Positions 25,171-34,847 of a DNA stretch of 64,000 bases are shown here, in pieces. How positions within the stretch are numbered: the first letter of the stretch is position 1; each line of letters begins with the position of its first letter. Position numbers and translations under genes: made by a program. Origin of the DNA: Halosimplex pelagicum. Lineage in GTDB: Archaea > Halobacteriota > Halobacteria > Halobacteriales > Haloarculaceae. Where the stretch lies: assembly GCF_013415905.1 (NCBI RefSeq), contig NZ_CP058909.1, forward strand, positions 4,836,001 to 4,900,000, written 5' to 3'. The notes beneath the pieces are model-generated. The model had not been told where the DNA came from and made no database searches. It worked only from the letters and a program-made list of their open reading frames with translations.

Positions 25171-26550
25171 ATGAGCGACGAGTTCGACGCCGTCGTCGAG
25201 CGGGTCCGCGAGCGCGTGACCCCCGACGACGAGGAGCGCGAGCGCCTCGACCGCGTCGTCGACGACCTCCGCGAGCGCGCACGCGACGCCGTCGCGGACC
25301 TGCCGGTCGACGCCGACGTGATCCAGGTCGGGTCGACGGCCCGTGACACCTGGCTGGCGGGCGACCGCGATGTCGACCTGTTCGTCTCGTTCCCGACGGA
25401 GATCGACCGCGCCGACCTCGAATCCTACGGCCTCAAGGTGGGCCACTCGGTCCTGCCCGACGGCCACGAGGAGTTCGCCGAACACCCCTACGTCAAGGGG
25501 ACCTACGAGGGGTTCGACGTGGATCTCGTGCCCTGCTACGCGGTCGCCGACGCCACCGCGATCCGGTCGGCGGTCGACCGCACGCCGTTCCACACCGAGT
25601 ACCTCGCCGAGCGCATCGACGCCGACCTGGCGAGTGAGGTGCGGGTCGCCAAGCGGTTCCTCACCGGGATCGGCGTCTACGGCAGCGACCTCCGGACCCG
25701 GGGGTTCTCCGGGTACCTGACCGAGCTGCTCGTCCACGAGTACGGCGGCTTCCGACAGTTCGTCGAGGCCGCCGCCGAGTGGCACCCACCGGTGAAACTG
25801 GACCCCGAGGGTCACGGACGGGAGACGTTCGACGATCCGCTGGTCGTGATCGACCCGACCGACCCCGAGCGCAACGTCGCTGCCGTCTGTAGCCCCGAGG
25901 CGGTCGCACGGCTCCAGCACTACGCCCGGGACCTGCTCGCCGACCCCCGACCGGCGCTGTTCGTCCCCGACGACCCCGAGGCCGTCGACGCCGACGCGGT
26001 TGTCGCGGCGTTCGAGCGCCGCGGGACCGCGCCGGTCGCCGTCCGCTTCGACGCGCCCGACATCGTCGACGACCAGCTCTACCCGCAGCTCGACCGCTCG
26101 CTGGAGGGGCTCGTCGGCGAACTCGACCGCCGCGGGTTCGACGTGCTGCGGTCGGCCGCGTGGGCCGACGAGACGGTCGTCCTGTTCGCCGAACTCGAAG
26201 TCGCCGAACGGCCGGCCGTCGAACGCCACGAGGGGCCGCCAGTTCACGTCCGCGACCACGCCGAGGGGTTCTACGACGCGTACGCCGACGAGGCCGCCGC
26301 TCCCGACGACGGAACTGCGGGCACCTACGGTCCGTTCCTCGACGGCGACCGCTACGTCGTCGAGCGGCCCCGCGAGTTCCGGACGGCGGTCGGACTGCTG
26401 GAGAGCGACGCCGTCTTCGACGTGGCGCTGGGCGCGCGGGTCGAGACGGCCATGGACGAGGGGTACGCGGTACTGGCCGGCGACGAGGTGGGCGCGCTCG
26501 CCGACGAGTTCGGCGTCGAACTGGCGCGGTACCTCGACCCGCGACCCTGA
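25171..26550 (+). CDS. cca: Archaeal class I CCA-adding enzyme
   Basis: A 459-residue tRNA nucleotidyltransferase that builds or repairs the 3' CCA end. The class I nucleotidyltransferase signature GSTARDTWLAGDRDVDLFVSF starts near residue 54 and contains the two metal-binding aspartates (DVD). Further archaeal features are EHPYVKGTYEGFDVDLVPCY with the third Asp, and GFSGYLTELLVHEYGGF. Length matches the archaeal family (about 440-460). It is needed here because the tRNA-Asn nearby does not encode CCA. Confidence 0.95.
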   Translation: MSDEFDAVVERVRERVTPDDEERERLDRVVDDLRERARDAVADLPVDADVIQVGSTARDTWLAGDRDVDLFVSFPTEIDRADLESYGLKVGHSVLPDGHEEFAEHPYVKGTYEGFDVDLVPCYAVADATAIRSAVDRTPFHTEYLAERIDADLASEVRVAKRFLTGIGVYGSDLRTRGFSGYLTELLVHEYGGFRQFVEAAAEWHPPVKLDPEGHGRETFDDPLVVIDPTDPERNVAAVCSPEAVARLQHYARDLLADPRPALFVPDDPEAVDADAVVAAFERRGTAPVAVRFDAPDIVDDQLYPQLDRSLEGLVGELDRRGFDVLRSAAWADETVVLFAELEVAERPAVERHEGPPVHVRDHAEGFYDAYADEAAAPDDGTAGTYGPFLDGDRYVVERPREFRTAVGLLESDAVFDVALGARVETAMDEGYAVLAGDEVGALADEFGVELARYLDPRP

Positions 26551-26662
26551 TCGGTGGGGACCACGGTCGCGGCCGCTCGCGGTCGCAGCGTTCCCGAACG
26601 CGGCCGCTCACGCCGTCGACGACGGATAAAAACAGTCGACACGTCGGTCCCGTCGGACGGGG

Positions 26663-26917
26663 TCACTCGGTGTCGATAGCGTAGAGCCGCTGGCGGGCGT
26701 CCGCCGGGTAGATCCGTTCTTCGACGATGTCGGCGTCGGTCAGGTCCGACAGCGCGCTGCGCACGCTGCGCTGGGAGAGGCGCGTCTCCTCGGCGAGCGT
26801 CTTCTGAGTCAGTGGGCCTTCGTACTCGAGGACCGTGTACACGAACTTCGCGCTCGGTGTCAGATCGTCGAGTTGCGATTCCCAGTCACGATACGATTGT
26901 TCCGTACAACAGCACAC
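26663..26917 (-). CDS. MarR-type winged-helix regulator
   Basis: An 84-residue DNA-binding protein made of one winged helix: LTPSAKFVYTVLEYEGPLTQ, the recognition region LAEETRLSQRSVRSALSDL, and a wing (ADIVEERIYPADARQRLYAI). This matches a compact haloarchaeal MarR/TrmB-like family. The start is taken as the GTG at 26915-26917, giving V-C-C-C-T-E-Q; the run of three cysteines at the N-terminus is unusual and may be an over-extension. A T-run (26628-26632) beyond its stop may terminate it. Confidence 0.7.
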   Translation of the reverse strand: MCCCTEQSYRDWESQLDDLTPSAKFVYTVLEYEGPLTQKTLAEETRLSQRSVRSALSDLTDADIVEERIYPADARQRLYAIDTE

Positions 26918-27080
26918 GGGGAAAGGTCACCAACAGCACGGTTCCGCACGCATCCATGTATAGGTTTCCGCGGCGCGTTGATGTGTATCCCGATACCCAT
27001 CAGATCACGGACTGATACTCGGGAACCGGTCGCTCTCGGGAGCCTGACAGATCGGACGCTACGCTGGGTTCCGATGTCGG

Positions 27081-27180
27081 TCAGCCGGAGAACGCCCGAT
27101 CAACCGGAGAACGCCCCGTCAACCGGAGAACGCCCCGTCAACCGGAGAACGCCCCGTCAACCGGAGAACGCCCCGTCAAC
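27081..27180. repeat. 19-bp tandem repeat, five copies
   Basis: Five head-to-tail copies of a 19-bp unit (TCAACCGGAGAACGCCCCG). Copies 2-5 are identical, the first differs at two positions, and a 5-base partial sixth copy follows. The period is not a multiple of three, so the array is not coding. The copies touch one another with no spacers, so it is not CRISPR. It lies between the MarR-type regulator (divergent side) and the end of the histone deacetylase-like gene. Confidence 0.9.
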
Positions 27181-27198
27181 GCGGCGGGCGACGGATGG

Positions 27199-28215
27199 TC
27201 ACTCGTCGGCGAGGTCGAACCCCTGGTCGCGCACGTCGTCGATGACCTCGCGGGCGGCGTCCTGCACGTCTTCGTCGGGTTCGGCGGGGGTGTAGCCGTC
27301 GAACACCTCGTGGACGGTGCGGATGCTCTCGGTCAGCGTGTCGAGGCCGTAGCCGCCCTCGAGGACGAACCCGAGGCCGGCGTCGATGCGGTCGGCGAAC
27401 GCGTCGACCCGGTTCGCGAGCAGGCCGTATCCCTCCGTGGAGACGCGCATCCGCGAGATGGGGTCGTGTTCGTGGGCGTCGAAGCCCGCCGAGACGAGGA
27501 CCAGGTCGGGGTCGAACGCCTCGAAGGCGGGGAGGATCAGGTCGTCGACGGCAGCGAGGTAGCCGCTGGTCGTCGTCCCCGGGGGAAACGGGACGTTCAT
27601 CGTCGTTCCTCGGGCGTCGCCGGTCCCGATTTCGGTCGCGTCGCCGGTCCCGGGGTAGATGCCGTCCTCGTGGATGGAGACGAAGAACACGTCCTCGCGG
27701 TCGTCGAAGATGTCCTGAGTGCCGTTGCCGTGGTGAACGTCCCAGTCGAGGATGGCGACGCGGTCGGCGTCGCGGTCGTCGATGGCGTGCTGGGCCGCGA
27801 CGGCGACGTTGTTGAAGAAACAGAAGCCCATGGCGTCGTCGTAGACGGCGTGGTGGCCCGGCGGGCGGCCGAGCGCGAAGGGGGTGTTCCGCCCGTTCGC
27901 CCCGTCGAGCGCCTCGTCGGCGGCCCAGTTGGCCATGCCGGCGGCCGCGAGCGCGGCGTCCCAGGTGGCCTCGACGGCGACGGTGTCGGCGTCCCAGTCG
28001 CCGCCGCCGTCGGCGCAGAACGCCTCGACCGAGTCGACGTAGTCGGCGTCGTGGGCGGCGGCGACCTGCTCGACGGTCGCGTCCTCGGGGGAGACGTACC
28101 TGACGCCGTGACACTCCGAGAGGCCCTGGCGGATGGCGCGCAGGCGGTCGGGGCTCTCGGGGTGGCGCTTGCCGGTGTCGTGGTCGAGACAGGCCTCCCG
28201 GTAGCCGAAGTTCAT
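27199..28215 (-). CDS. Histone deacetylase family protein
   Basis: A 338-residue zinc-dependent deacylase of the HDAC/acetylpolyamine amidohydrolase fold. Signature segments are RPPGHHAVYDDAMGFCFFNN (catalytic His pair), ILDWDVHHGNGTQDIF (zinc-binding Asp/His), FVSIHEDGIYPGTG, and LVSAGFDAHEHDP with the second zinc-binding Asp. A final active-site Tyr region EGGYGLDTLTES follows. Substrate in archaea is uncertain: acetylated proteins, polyamines or small molecules. Here it is directly downstream of the histone gene with a gap of only 4 bp. Confidence 0.9.
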   Translation of the reverse strand: MNFGYREACLDHDTGKRHPESPDRLRAIRQGLSECHGVRYVSPEDATVEQVAAAHDADYVDSVEAFCADGGGDWDADTVAVEATWDAALAAAGMANWAADEALDGANGRNTPFALGRPPGHHAVYDDAMGFCFFNNVAVAAQHAIDDRDADRVAILDWDVHHGNGTQDIFDDREDVFFVSIHEDGIYPGTGDATEIGTGDARGTTMNVPFPPGTTTSGYLAAVDDLILPAFEAFDPDLVLVSAGFDAHEHDPISRMRVSTEGYGLLANRVDAFADRIDAGLGFVLEGGYGLDTLTESIRTVHEVFDGYTPAEPDEDVQDAAREVIDDVRDQGFDLADE

Positions 28216-28219
28216 GCGG

Positions 28220-28657
28220 TCACTCGTAGTACTGGCTCAGTCGAAAGTAGGCCTCGACGTCCTCGGCTTTGACCGTTCGCCGGTCGGCGTGGCGCGCCAG
28301 GTCCGCGGCGGCCGCGGCCACCCGGTCGGCGTACGTCTCCAGTTCGGCCGCCAGCGCGAGGCGAGCGTCCATGGAGACGCGGTAGTCGTCGATGTCGAGG
28401 CGAGCGATGCGGTCGACCGGCGCGATCGGCAGTTCGAGGTCGTCCTTGTCCTCGGTCGCTTCGGTCCCGAAGTCCGACGCCATCAGCGTCTTCCGCCCGT
28501 CCGCGGTCGCCACGTCCGCCGCGTCGACCGCCCGCTCGGCCCCGCGCTCCTGGATGCGACAGGCGAGTTCCTCGGCGGCCTCGGCGCTGACGCGCAAACT
28601 CCCGGCGTTGCGCCGGATGATGGTGTCGACCGGCGCGAACGGTAGCTCGACGCTCAT
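28220..28657 (-). CDS. Doublet archaeal histone
   Basis: A 145-residue protein with two fused histone folds. The first (residues about 1-68) is VELPFAPVDTIIRRNAG, then SAEAAEELACRIQERGAERA, then VATADGRKTLMASDF. The second (about 74-145) is LPIAPVDRIARLDIDDYRVS, then a central helix, then HADRRTVKAEDVEAYF. This end-to-end doublet, with acidic surface residues, is the haloarchaeal HpyA type. It likely binds DNA and influences transcription rather than forming abundant chromatin. A TATA box lies about 28 nt upstream of the ATG at 28655-28657. The upstream Met at 28750 would give a non-histone extension. Confidence 0.9.
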   Translation of the reverse strand: MSVELPFAPVDTIIRRNAGSLRVSAEAAEELACRIQERGAERAVDAADVATADGRKTLMASDFGTEATEDKDDLELPIAPVDRIARLDIDDYRVSMDARLALAAELETYADRVAAAAADLARHADRRTVKAEDVEAYFRLSQYYE

Positions 28658-28681
28658 AGAACACAAGCGGGCCGTTCCGGC

Positions 28682-28687
28682 CTTAAG
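28682..28687 (-). promoter_or_regulatory. TATA-like box for histone-HDAC operon
   Basis: CTTAAG, centred 27-28 nt before the histone ATG. Supports a leaderless histone message and the start chosen there. Confidence 0.5.
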
Positions 28688-28795
28688 CGTTTCCGAAACC
28701 CGCTCTCGGCCATCGACGGCCGATCTGCCGTCGCGACCCGCTGTCGACACGGTATCACGTCGACCGCGACCGGCCGACAGCGGCCGTCTACGCGG

Positions 28796-30292
28796 TCAGA
28801 ACACGTCGTCGGCGTCGAGGCGGTCGTCGACCACCGCGCCGCGGGCGGTCACTTCCTGCCCGAGCGTCAGCGCCGCGTCGGTCTCGACCTGCATCGTCTC
28901 CTGGCCGTCGTCGAGGATCACCGGGTCGCCCGTCTGGACGACCGTCCCCGTGAACTCCACCTCCTCCGCCGCGGCCGCCGCCGCCCCGCCGTCGGCGCTC
29001 CCGCCGGACGCCGCTCCGGCGGACCCGCCGGCGTCGCTCGCGTCCGCGGTACCGCCGTCTGCGTCGCCCTCGCCGGTGAACGCGCCGAGCCCGGCGTCCG
29101 CGCCGCTCGAATCGCCGCTCCCGCTATCGCCGCCGCTCGCGCCGCCGGCGCCACCGGGCGACGGCGCGGCCGAACCCGCCCCGGTGTCCTCGTCGAGGAC
29201 GACCACGGTCGACTGCCAGCCCGCCGACGCCTCCAGGTCGTCCTGCCAGCCGTCCTGGATCTCGGCGTCGGCCACGAACACCTCGTCGCCCGGCGCGATC
29301 TCCTTGTCCGCCTTCTCGCCCCACAGCGCCACGCGGATGTCGCCCGTGTCGTCCTGCACGCGGATGTTCCGGACCTGTCCCTCGCTGCCGTCGTCGCGGT
29401 CGAAGGTCCGCTTGGGGTCGGCCGACCGGACGACCCCCGCCAGGTCGACCACCTGGTCCATCTCGACGCTCCCGATGGCGTCGGCCTCCGGCGTGAACTC
29501 GACCGTCTCGTCGATCTCGTCGATGGCGCCGTGGTCGCCGACGTGTAGTTCGAGGTCGCCCTCCCGCTCGCGGACGTAGCCGTCGACCACCTCGACGGCG
29601 GTCCCCGGGTCGAGCTCCGTCGCGCGGTCGGCGCGGTCGTCCCACATCGTCACGCGTACGCGGCCGGTCTCGTCGCCCAGCAGGAGGTTCGACACCTTCC
29701 CCTCGCTCCCGTCGTCGCGGTCGAACGTCCGGATCGAGTCGGTCTCTAGGACGATCCCGCGGACGTTCACGTCGGACTGGCCCATCGTCAGCGCGTCGAC
29801 GGTCGACCCGTCGCCAAGCTCCACGTCGATCTCGGCGTCGTCGTCGGGTTCGGCCTTGTCGACGGAGACTTCGAGGCCGTTGTACCCGTCCTTCGGTCGG
29901 CCGGCGATCCGGAGGACCTGCCCCTCTTCGAGCATGCCCTCGGTGATGGCTTCGGCCTCCTTGTCCCAGAATGCGAGGCGGACGTTGCCGGTCTCGTCGG
30001 CCGCCTCGACGTTGACGACGCGGCCGTCCTCGTCCTCGCCGTCCCGTTCGAACGTGCGCAACTCGCCGATCGAGACCACCTTCGCGAGGAACTTCACCTC
30101 CTCCATGCCCGGTTCGATGTCCGCGACGGTGTCGACCTCCCCTTCGTTGAGCTCGTGGGCGATCAGCATCGCCGCCGTCTCCTCGTCCGCCAGCCCGCCC
30201 ATCTGCTCGACCTTCTGTTCGACGGCCTCGCGGAACTCCTCCTCGGAGACGTCCGTATCGAGATCCGCGTAGACCTCCTCGATCGCTCCCAT
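28796..30292 (-). CDS. RPA-type single-stranded DNA-binding protein
   Basis: A 498-residue replication protein A large-subunit homologue. After a helical N-terminus (MGAIEEVYADLDTDVSEEEF) there are three clear OB folds, each containing the recurrent pattern FDRDDGSEGxVxN followed by DETGxVRVxxWD (starting near residues 83, 190 and 290). Next come a long Gly/Ser/Ala/Asp linker (about 370-440) and a fourth short OB fold (FTGTVVQTGDPVILDDGQE). It coats single-stranded DNA in replication and repair. The start at 30290-30292 follows family convention. It sits upstream of the histone gene on the same strand. Confidence 0.9.
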   Translation of the reverse strand: MGAIEEVYADLDTDVSEEEFREAVEQKVEQMGGLADEETAAMLIAHELNEGEVDTVADIEPGMEEVKFLAKVVSIGELRTFERDGEDEDGRVVNVEAADETGNVRLAFWDKEAEAITEGMLEEGQVLRIAGRPKDGYNGLEVSVDKAEPDDDAEIDVELGDGSTVDALTMGQSDVNVRGIVLETDSIRTFDRDDGSEGKVSNLLLGDETGRVRVTMWDDRADRATELDPGTAVEVVDGYVREREGDLELHVGDHGAIDEIDETVEFTPEADAIGSVEMDQVVDLAGVVRSADPKRTFDRDDGSEGQVRNIRVQDDTGDIRVALWGEKADKEIAPGDEVFVADAEIQDGWQDDLEASAGWQSTVVVLDEDTGAGSAAPSPGGAGGASGGDSGSGDSSGADAGLGAFTGEGDADGGTADASDAGGSAGAASGGSADGGAAAAAAEEVEFTGTVVQTGDPVILDDGQETMQVETDAALTLGQEVTARGAVVDDRLDADDVF

Positions 30293-30529
30293 TAGTATAG
30301 CCGTTGGCATGGTTGCGCTCCGCTTAAGCGTTGTCGTTGCCTCGTTTCCCCGCCCGCGTCGCTCGGTCTCGTCGCGGCCACGTACGCCGATCTCGTCGCC
30401 GCTGGCGCCGGTTCGTCGGTCGCCGCCGTCGCGTTCATGGGCCGGGCTGGTCGGGCCCTCCGATATAAAACTGCGGACGCGCGGCCGCTCGTCGTCCGCG
30501 TCCCCGACGGCCGATCATTCTTGTAGTCG

Positions 30530-31120
30530 GTGGCCGAACGCACGGTCGTGTCCCGGAGCCCGACCCTGACACTGGTCGCCGCCTTCGTCGTCGTCTTCGC
30601 CCTCCAGCGCGTCGTGGCGCTGCTGCAGGTCCCGCTCACCTTCGCGCTCGCGCCGCCGGTCGGCGCCCGGCCGTGGACGCTGGTGACCAGCGTCTACGCC
30701 CACCTCTCGGTCGGCCACCTGCTGGCCAACGTCGCCGTCCTCCTGCTCGTCGGGCTGTATCTCGAACGCCAGACCTCCCGGCTGCGCTTCCACGCCTTCT
30801 TCCTCGTCACGGGCGCCCTGTCGGGGCTCGCCGAGGTGTGGATCAGCGGCCTGCTCGGCCCCGGTCCCGGCGTCGCCGTGCTGGGCGCCAGCGGCGGCAT
30901 CGCCGGGCTGGTCGGCTACGTCCTCGCGGGCAACCGCATGAGCGACACGCTGCTGGACCGCACACCGCTGTCCCCGCGGGCGCAACTCGGCGTGTTCGTC
31001 GTCGTCGCCGGCGCCGTCACCGTCGTCACCGCCGGCCCCGGCGTCGCCCTGATCGCGCACTTCACCGGGCTGTTGATCGGGCTGGCAGCCGGGCGGCTAC
31101 ACCTGTTGCGGCCGTCGTGA
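30530..31120 (+). CDS. Rhomboid-family intramembrane serine protease
   Basis: A 196-residue membrane protein with six hydrophobic helices. The catalytic Ser is in VLGASGGIAGLVGYVL (GASGG, near residue 126), and the His is in VALIAHFTGLLIGLAAGR near the C-terminus. The HLSVGHLLANVAVLLLVG segment is the conserved rhomboid loop-helix 2 region. It starts on GTG at 30530. Rhomboids cleave single-span membrane proteins within the bilayer; the local target is unknown. Confidence 0.88.
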   Translation: MAERTVVSRSPTLTLVAAFVVVFALQRVVALLQVPLTFALAPPVGARPWTLVTSVYAHLSVGHLLANVAVLLLVGLYLERQTSRLRFHAFFLVTGALSGLAEVWISGLLGPGPGVAVLGASGGIAGLVGYVLAGNRMSDTLLDRTPLSPRAQLGVFVVVAGAVTVVTAGPGVALIAHFTGLLIGLAAGRLHLLRPS

Positions 31121-31145
31121 CAGGACGTGGTGTCTCCCTCGTGAG

Positions 31146-31388
31146 TCAGGCCACGTCGGTGACGACGCGGTGGACGACGCCGACCACGCCGCCGACGAAC
31201 AGCGCGAGCCCGGCCAGGTAGAACGGGAGCGAGACCAGCGTCTCGACGAACTCGCGTGCGACGGGTATCGGGACGGGGAGCAGAATCGTCTGGTCCATCA
31301 GCCACCACCCAAGGACGGCGGCCCCGTACAGCGGCAGCAGGTCGCGACCGAACGCGTACGTGAACGATTCGACGGCGTTGGATGACAC
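31146..31388 (-). CDS. Small two-helix membrane protein
   Basis: An 80-residue protein (VSSNAVESFTYAFGRDLLPLYG...) with hydrophobic helices at about residues 16-38 and 52-72. The GTG at 31386-31388 is preferred because a TATA-like CTTTACAT (minus strand, 31411-31418) sits about 26 nt upstream and the longer frame runs through this promoter. I do not recognise a named family. It is convergent with the rhomboid gene. Confidence 0.55.
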   Translation of the reverse strand: MSSNAVESFTYAFGRDLLPLYGAAVLGWWLMDQTILLPVPIPVAREFVETLVSLPFYLAGLALFVGGVVGVVHRVVTDVA

Positions 31389-31509
31389 GGTCGACGTGAC
31401 ACCGACTCGATGTAAAGGTCTTCTGGAGCGATCGGAACGCTCTCGTCTGCTGGCAAATCTGCCGGCGGGGACGGTAGTCAGTGCCGCACTCACCGGCGGA
31501 CTCGACGAT

Positions 31510-31712
31510 TCAGTACAGCTGTTTCTCTTTCTCCTCGCGCTCGCTCTCGCGTTCCTGCTCGGCCTGCTGCTCCCGTCGGCGGGCGATCCACCCGCGGAAC
31601 CCCGGAATGTAGGTCCGGCGCATATCGCGGGCGAACGCCCAGATGCCGTAGACCCAGAAGAAGAAGAGCAGGGTCCCCATGCCGAAGTACAGCCAGGTGG
31701 CGGTCGAGACCA

Positions 31713-31713
<1 letters not shown>
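31510..31713 (-). CDS. Single-span membrane microprotein at end of ABC operon
   Basis: A 67-residue protein, MVSTATWLYFGMGTLLFFFW..., with one N-terminal membrane helix (about 5-28) and a cytoplasmic tail (FARDMRRTYIPGFRGWIARR) that ends in a charged coiled coil (REQQAEQERESEREEKEKQ). Its ATG overlaps the stop codon of the ABC ATPase gene (ATGA), so it is probably translated as part of the same message. It may be an accessory or assembly protein of the transporter; I know no characterised homologue. Confidence 0.7.
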
Positions 31714-32915
<1,202 letters not shown>

Positions 32916-32918
32916 TGT

Positions 32919-33869
32919 TCACTCCTTGAGTGCGCCCGCAGTCAGCCCGCTGACGATGCGCTCCTGGGCGATCACGACGAGGATCACCACGGGGAGGACG
33001 CCGACGATACTCGCGGCCGCCATCAGGTTGTAGAAGGCCTGATACTGGCCCTGGTAGTTGACGACGCCCCAGACGATGGGCGCCCAGTTCTGGGCCTGCC
33101 CGTCGGTCATCAGGAAGGAGATGAAGAACTCGTTGTAGACGCCGATGAAGGTGAGGACGCCAGCGGTCGCGACGCCGGGTGCAGACAGCGGGATGATGAC
33201 TCGGAACAGCGCGCCGATGCGGGTCGCGCCCTCGACGCGGGCGGCGTCCTCCAGCCCGTCGGGGATCTGGCTGTAGAAGGTGGTGAGGATGAAGATCGAC
33301 AGGGGGAGAAAGAGCGCGCTGAACGGGGTCACCATCGCCCCGGGCGTGTTGAACCAGTTCGGGCTCGATATCGTCCCGACGGCGGGGAGCGTGAGGATCT
33401 CGACGTTGCCCGTGAAGAACTGGAACAGGGGGATGATGAAGGCCGCGGGCGGGAAGTAGGAGATGGCGAGCAGGACGAGCAACAGCGCGGTCTTGCCGCG
33501 GAACTGCAGGCGACCGAAGGCGTAGCCGGCGAAGCTCGCCACCAGCAGGACGATGAGCGTCGTCGTCAGCGCGATGACGATGCTGTTGAACATGTAGACG
33601 TGGAACGGCAGCCGCTGGAACATCTCGACGAACGAGGCGGGGTTGAACCCGTTGGGCAGCAGGCCGACGTTGGTCATCCGGTCACCGGGGGTCAGCGCCA
33701 GCACGAGCAGCCAGTAGAACGGAAAGAGGGTGGTCACGAGGAAGAAGGCGGTGACGACGTAGAAGAGGAACTGGTAGGCGCCGCCGGGGTTGCGGATGGC
33801 CTCCTGGGTCCGGTCGGCGATGGGACCGTCGTCGTCGCTCTCTCCTTCCTCGGCGGTCTGGGAGGCCAT
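32919..33869 (-). CDS. ABC permease, UgpE/MalG type
   Basis: A 316-residue permease. After a hydrophilic N-terminus of about 25 residues there are six hydrophobic helices. The EAA loop, EDAARVEGATRIGALFRVIIP, lies about residues 205-225 and contacts the ATPase. The C-terminus VSGLTAGALKE is characteristic of the MalG/UgpE branch. It pairs with the upstream MalF-type permease, whose stop codon overlaps its ATG. A longer frame continuing upstream is antiphase and not real. Confidence 0.9.
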   Translation of the reverse strand: MASQTAEEGESDDDGPIADRTQEAIRNPGGAYQFLFYVVTAFFLVTTLFPFYWLLVLALTPGDRMTNVGLLPNGFNPASFVEMFQRLPFHVYMFNSIVIALTTTLIVLLVASFAGYAFGRLQFRGKTALLLVLLAISYFPPAAFIIPLFQFFTGNVEILTLPAVGTISSPNWFNTPGAMVTPFSALFLPLSIFILTTFYSQIPDGLEDAARVEGATRIGALFRVIIPLSAPGVATAGVLTFIGVYNEFFISFLMTDGQAQNWAPIVWGVVNYQGQYQAFYNLMAAASIVGVLPVVILVVIAQERIVSGLTAGALKE

Positions 33870-34846
33870 CAGGTCCCCACCTCCAGGTCGGCGAACTTGA
33901 CGATGTACACCATCGCGACCAGCGCGACGATACCGGCGGTGATGAACGCGACGGCGGCGGAGGTGGCGTACCGGCCCGAGCGGAAGGTCGAGACGACCAG
34001 GCAGGTCAGCGACGGCAGCGTCGAACAGCCGCCGGTCGTCTCGATGATGCCGTAGACGCGCATCGACTGGATGGTGCGAAAGAGGAGCGCGACCAGCAGG
34101 GCGGGCAGGACGAGCGGGAAGGTGATGTAGCGGAACTGCTGGATCTTCGAGGCGCCGGCGACCTTCGCCACGTCGTAGAGGCTGCGGTCGACGCTCTGGA
34201 GGCCCGCGAGGATGAGCAGCGCCATGAACGCCGAGGTCTTCCACACGTCGGCGACGATGACGATGATCAGCGTGTCGGTGGTGTTGATCAGCGGGTTCTC
34301 CGAGAAGATCCCGAGATAGCGCATCACGTCGGTCCCGACGCCGATACCCGGCTGGAAGAACAGCCAGAAGATGAGCCCCTGGATGGCGATGGGGACCGCC
34401 CACGGGATGAGGATCGCGACGCGGACCCACCGGCGGCCGCGGAAGCTCTGGTCGAGCACGAGCGCCTGGCCGAAGCCGATGATCGTCTCCAGGGTGACGG
34501 CGATGGCCACGTAGATGAGCGTCACCGTCAGCGCGCTCTGGAACGGCTGGCTGAAGTCGAGGAAGGGGCTGCCGAGGATGGCGTTGCGCTCGCCGGTCAG
34601 CAGCTCGACGTAGTTCTCGAAGCCGACGAACTCGCCGACGTACTCCGCCGAAAAGAGGGCGTCGGCGCGCAGCGACATCTCGAAGGTGCTCACCAGCGGC
34701 CACAGCGCCATCGTCGAGACGAGCAACAGCGTCGGGAGCAACAGGACGTACGCGAACCCCTGTTCGGAGAGGCGTTCGGTCCAGTTGGCCGGGGCGACCG
34801 CCGCCGACCGCAGGCGGCCGCGGCCGCGTTCGTCGCTGGTCGCCAT
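33869..34846 (-). CDS. ABC permease, UgpA/MalF type
   Basis: A 325-residue permease with six main hydrophobic helices. The EAA loop reads YDVAKVAGASKIQQFRYITF near residue 215. The N-terminal segment AYVLLLPTLLLVSTMALWPL is a typical first helix of this family. The gene overlaps the second permease by the sequence ATGA. It belongs to the sugar/glycerol-phosphate import operon; it lies 1 bp from the solute-binding-protein gene. Confidence 0.9.
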   Translation of the reverse strand: MATSDERGRGRLRSAAVAPANWTERLSEQGFAYVLLLPTLLLVSTMALWPLVSTFEMSLRADALFSAEYVGEFVGFENYVELLTGERNAILGSPFLDFSQPFQSALTVTLIYVAIAVTLETIIGFGQALVLDQSFRGRRWVRVAILIPWAVPIAIQGLIFWLFFQPGIGVGTDVMRYLGIFSENPLINTTDTLIIVIVADVWKTSAFMALLILAGLQSVDRSLYDVAKVAGASKIQQFRYITFPLVLPALLVALLFRTIQSMRVYGIIETTGGCSTLPSLTCLVVSTFRSGRYATSAAVAFITAGIVALVAMVYIVKFADLEVGT

Positions 34847-34847
34847 C

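Noticed and set aside
24304..26259. 651-residue minus-strand frame opposite cca and the hydrolase
   Set aside because: Antisense shadow; its translation lacks domains and runs through the tRNA-Asn gene.
27081..27180. CRISPR array
   Set aside because: Repeats are 19 bp and adjacent with no spacers, and there are no cas genes nearby.
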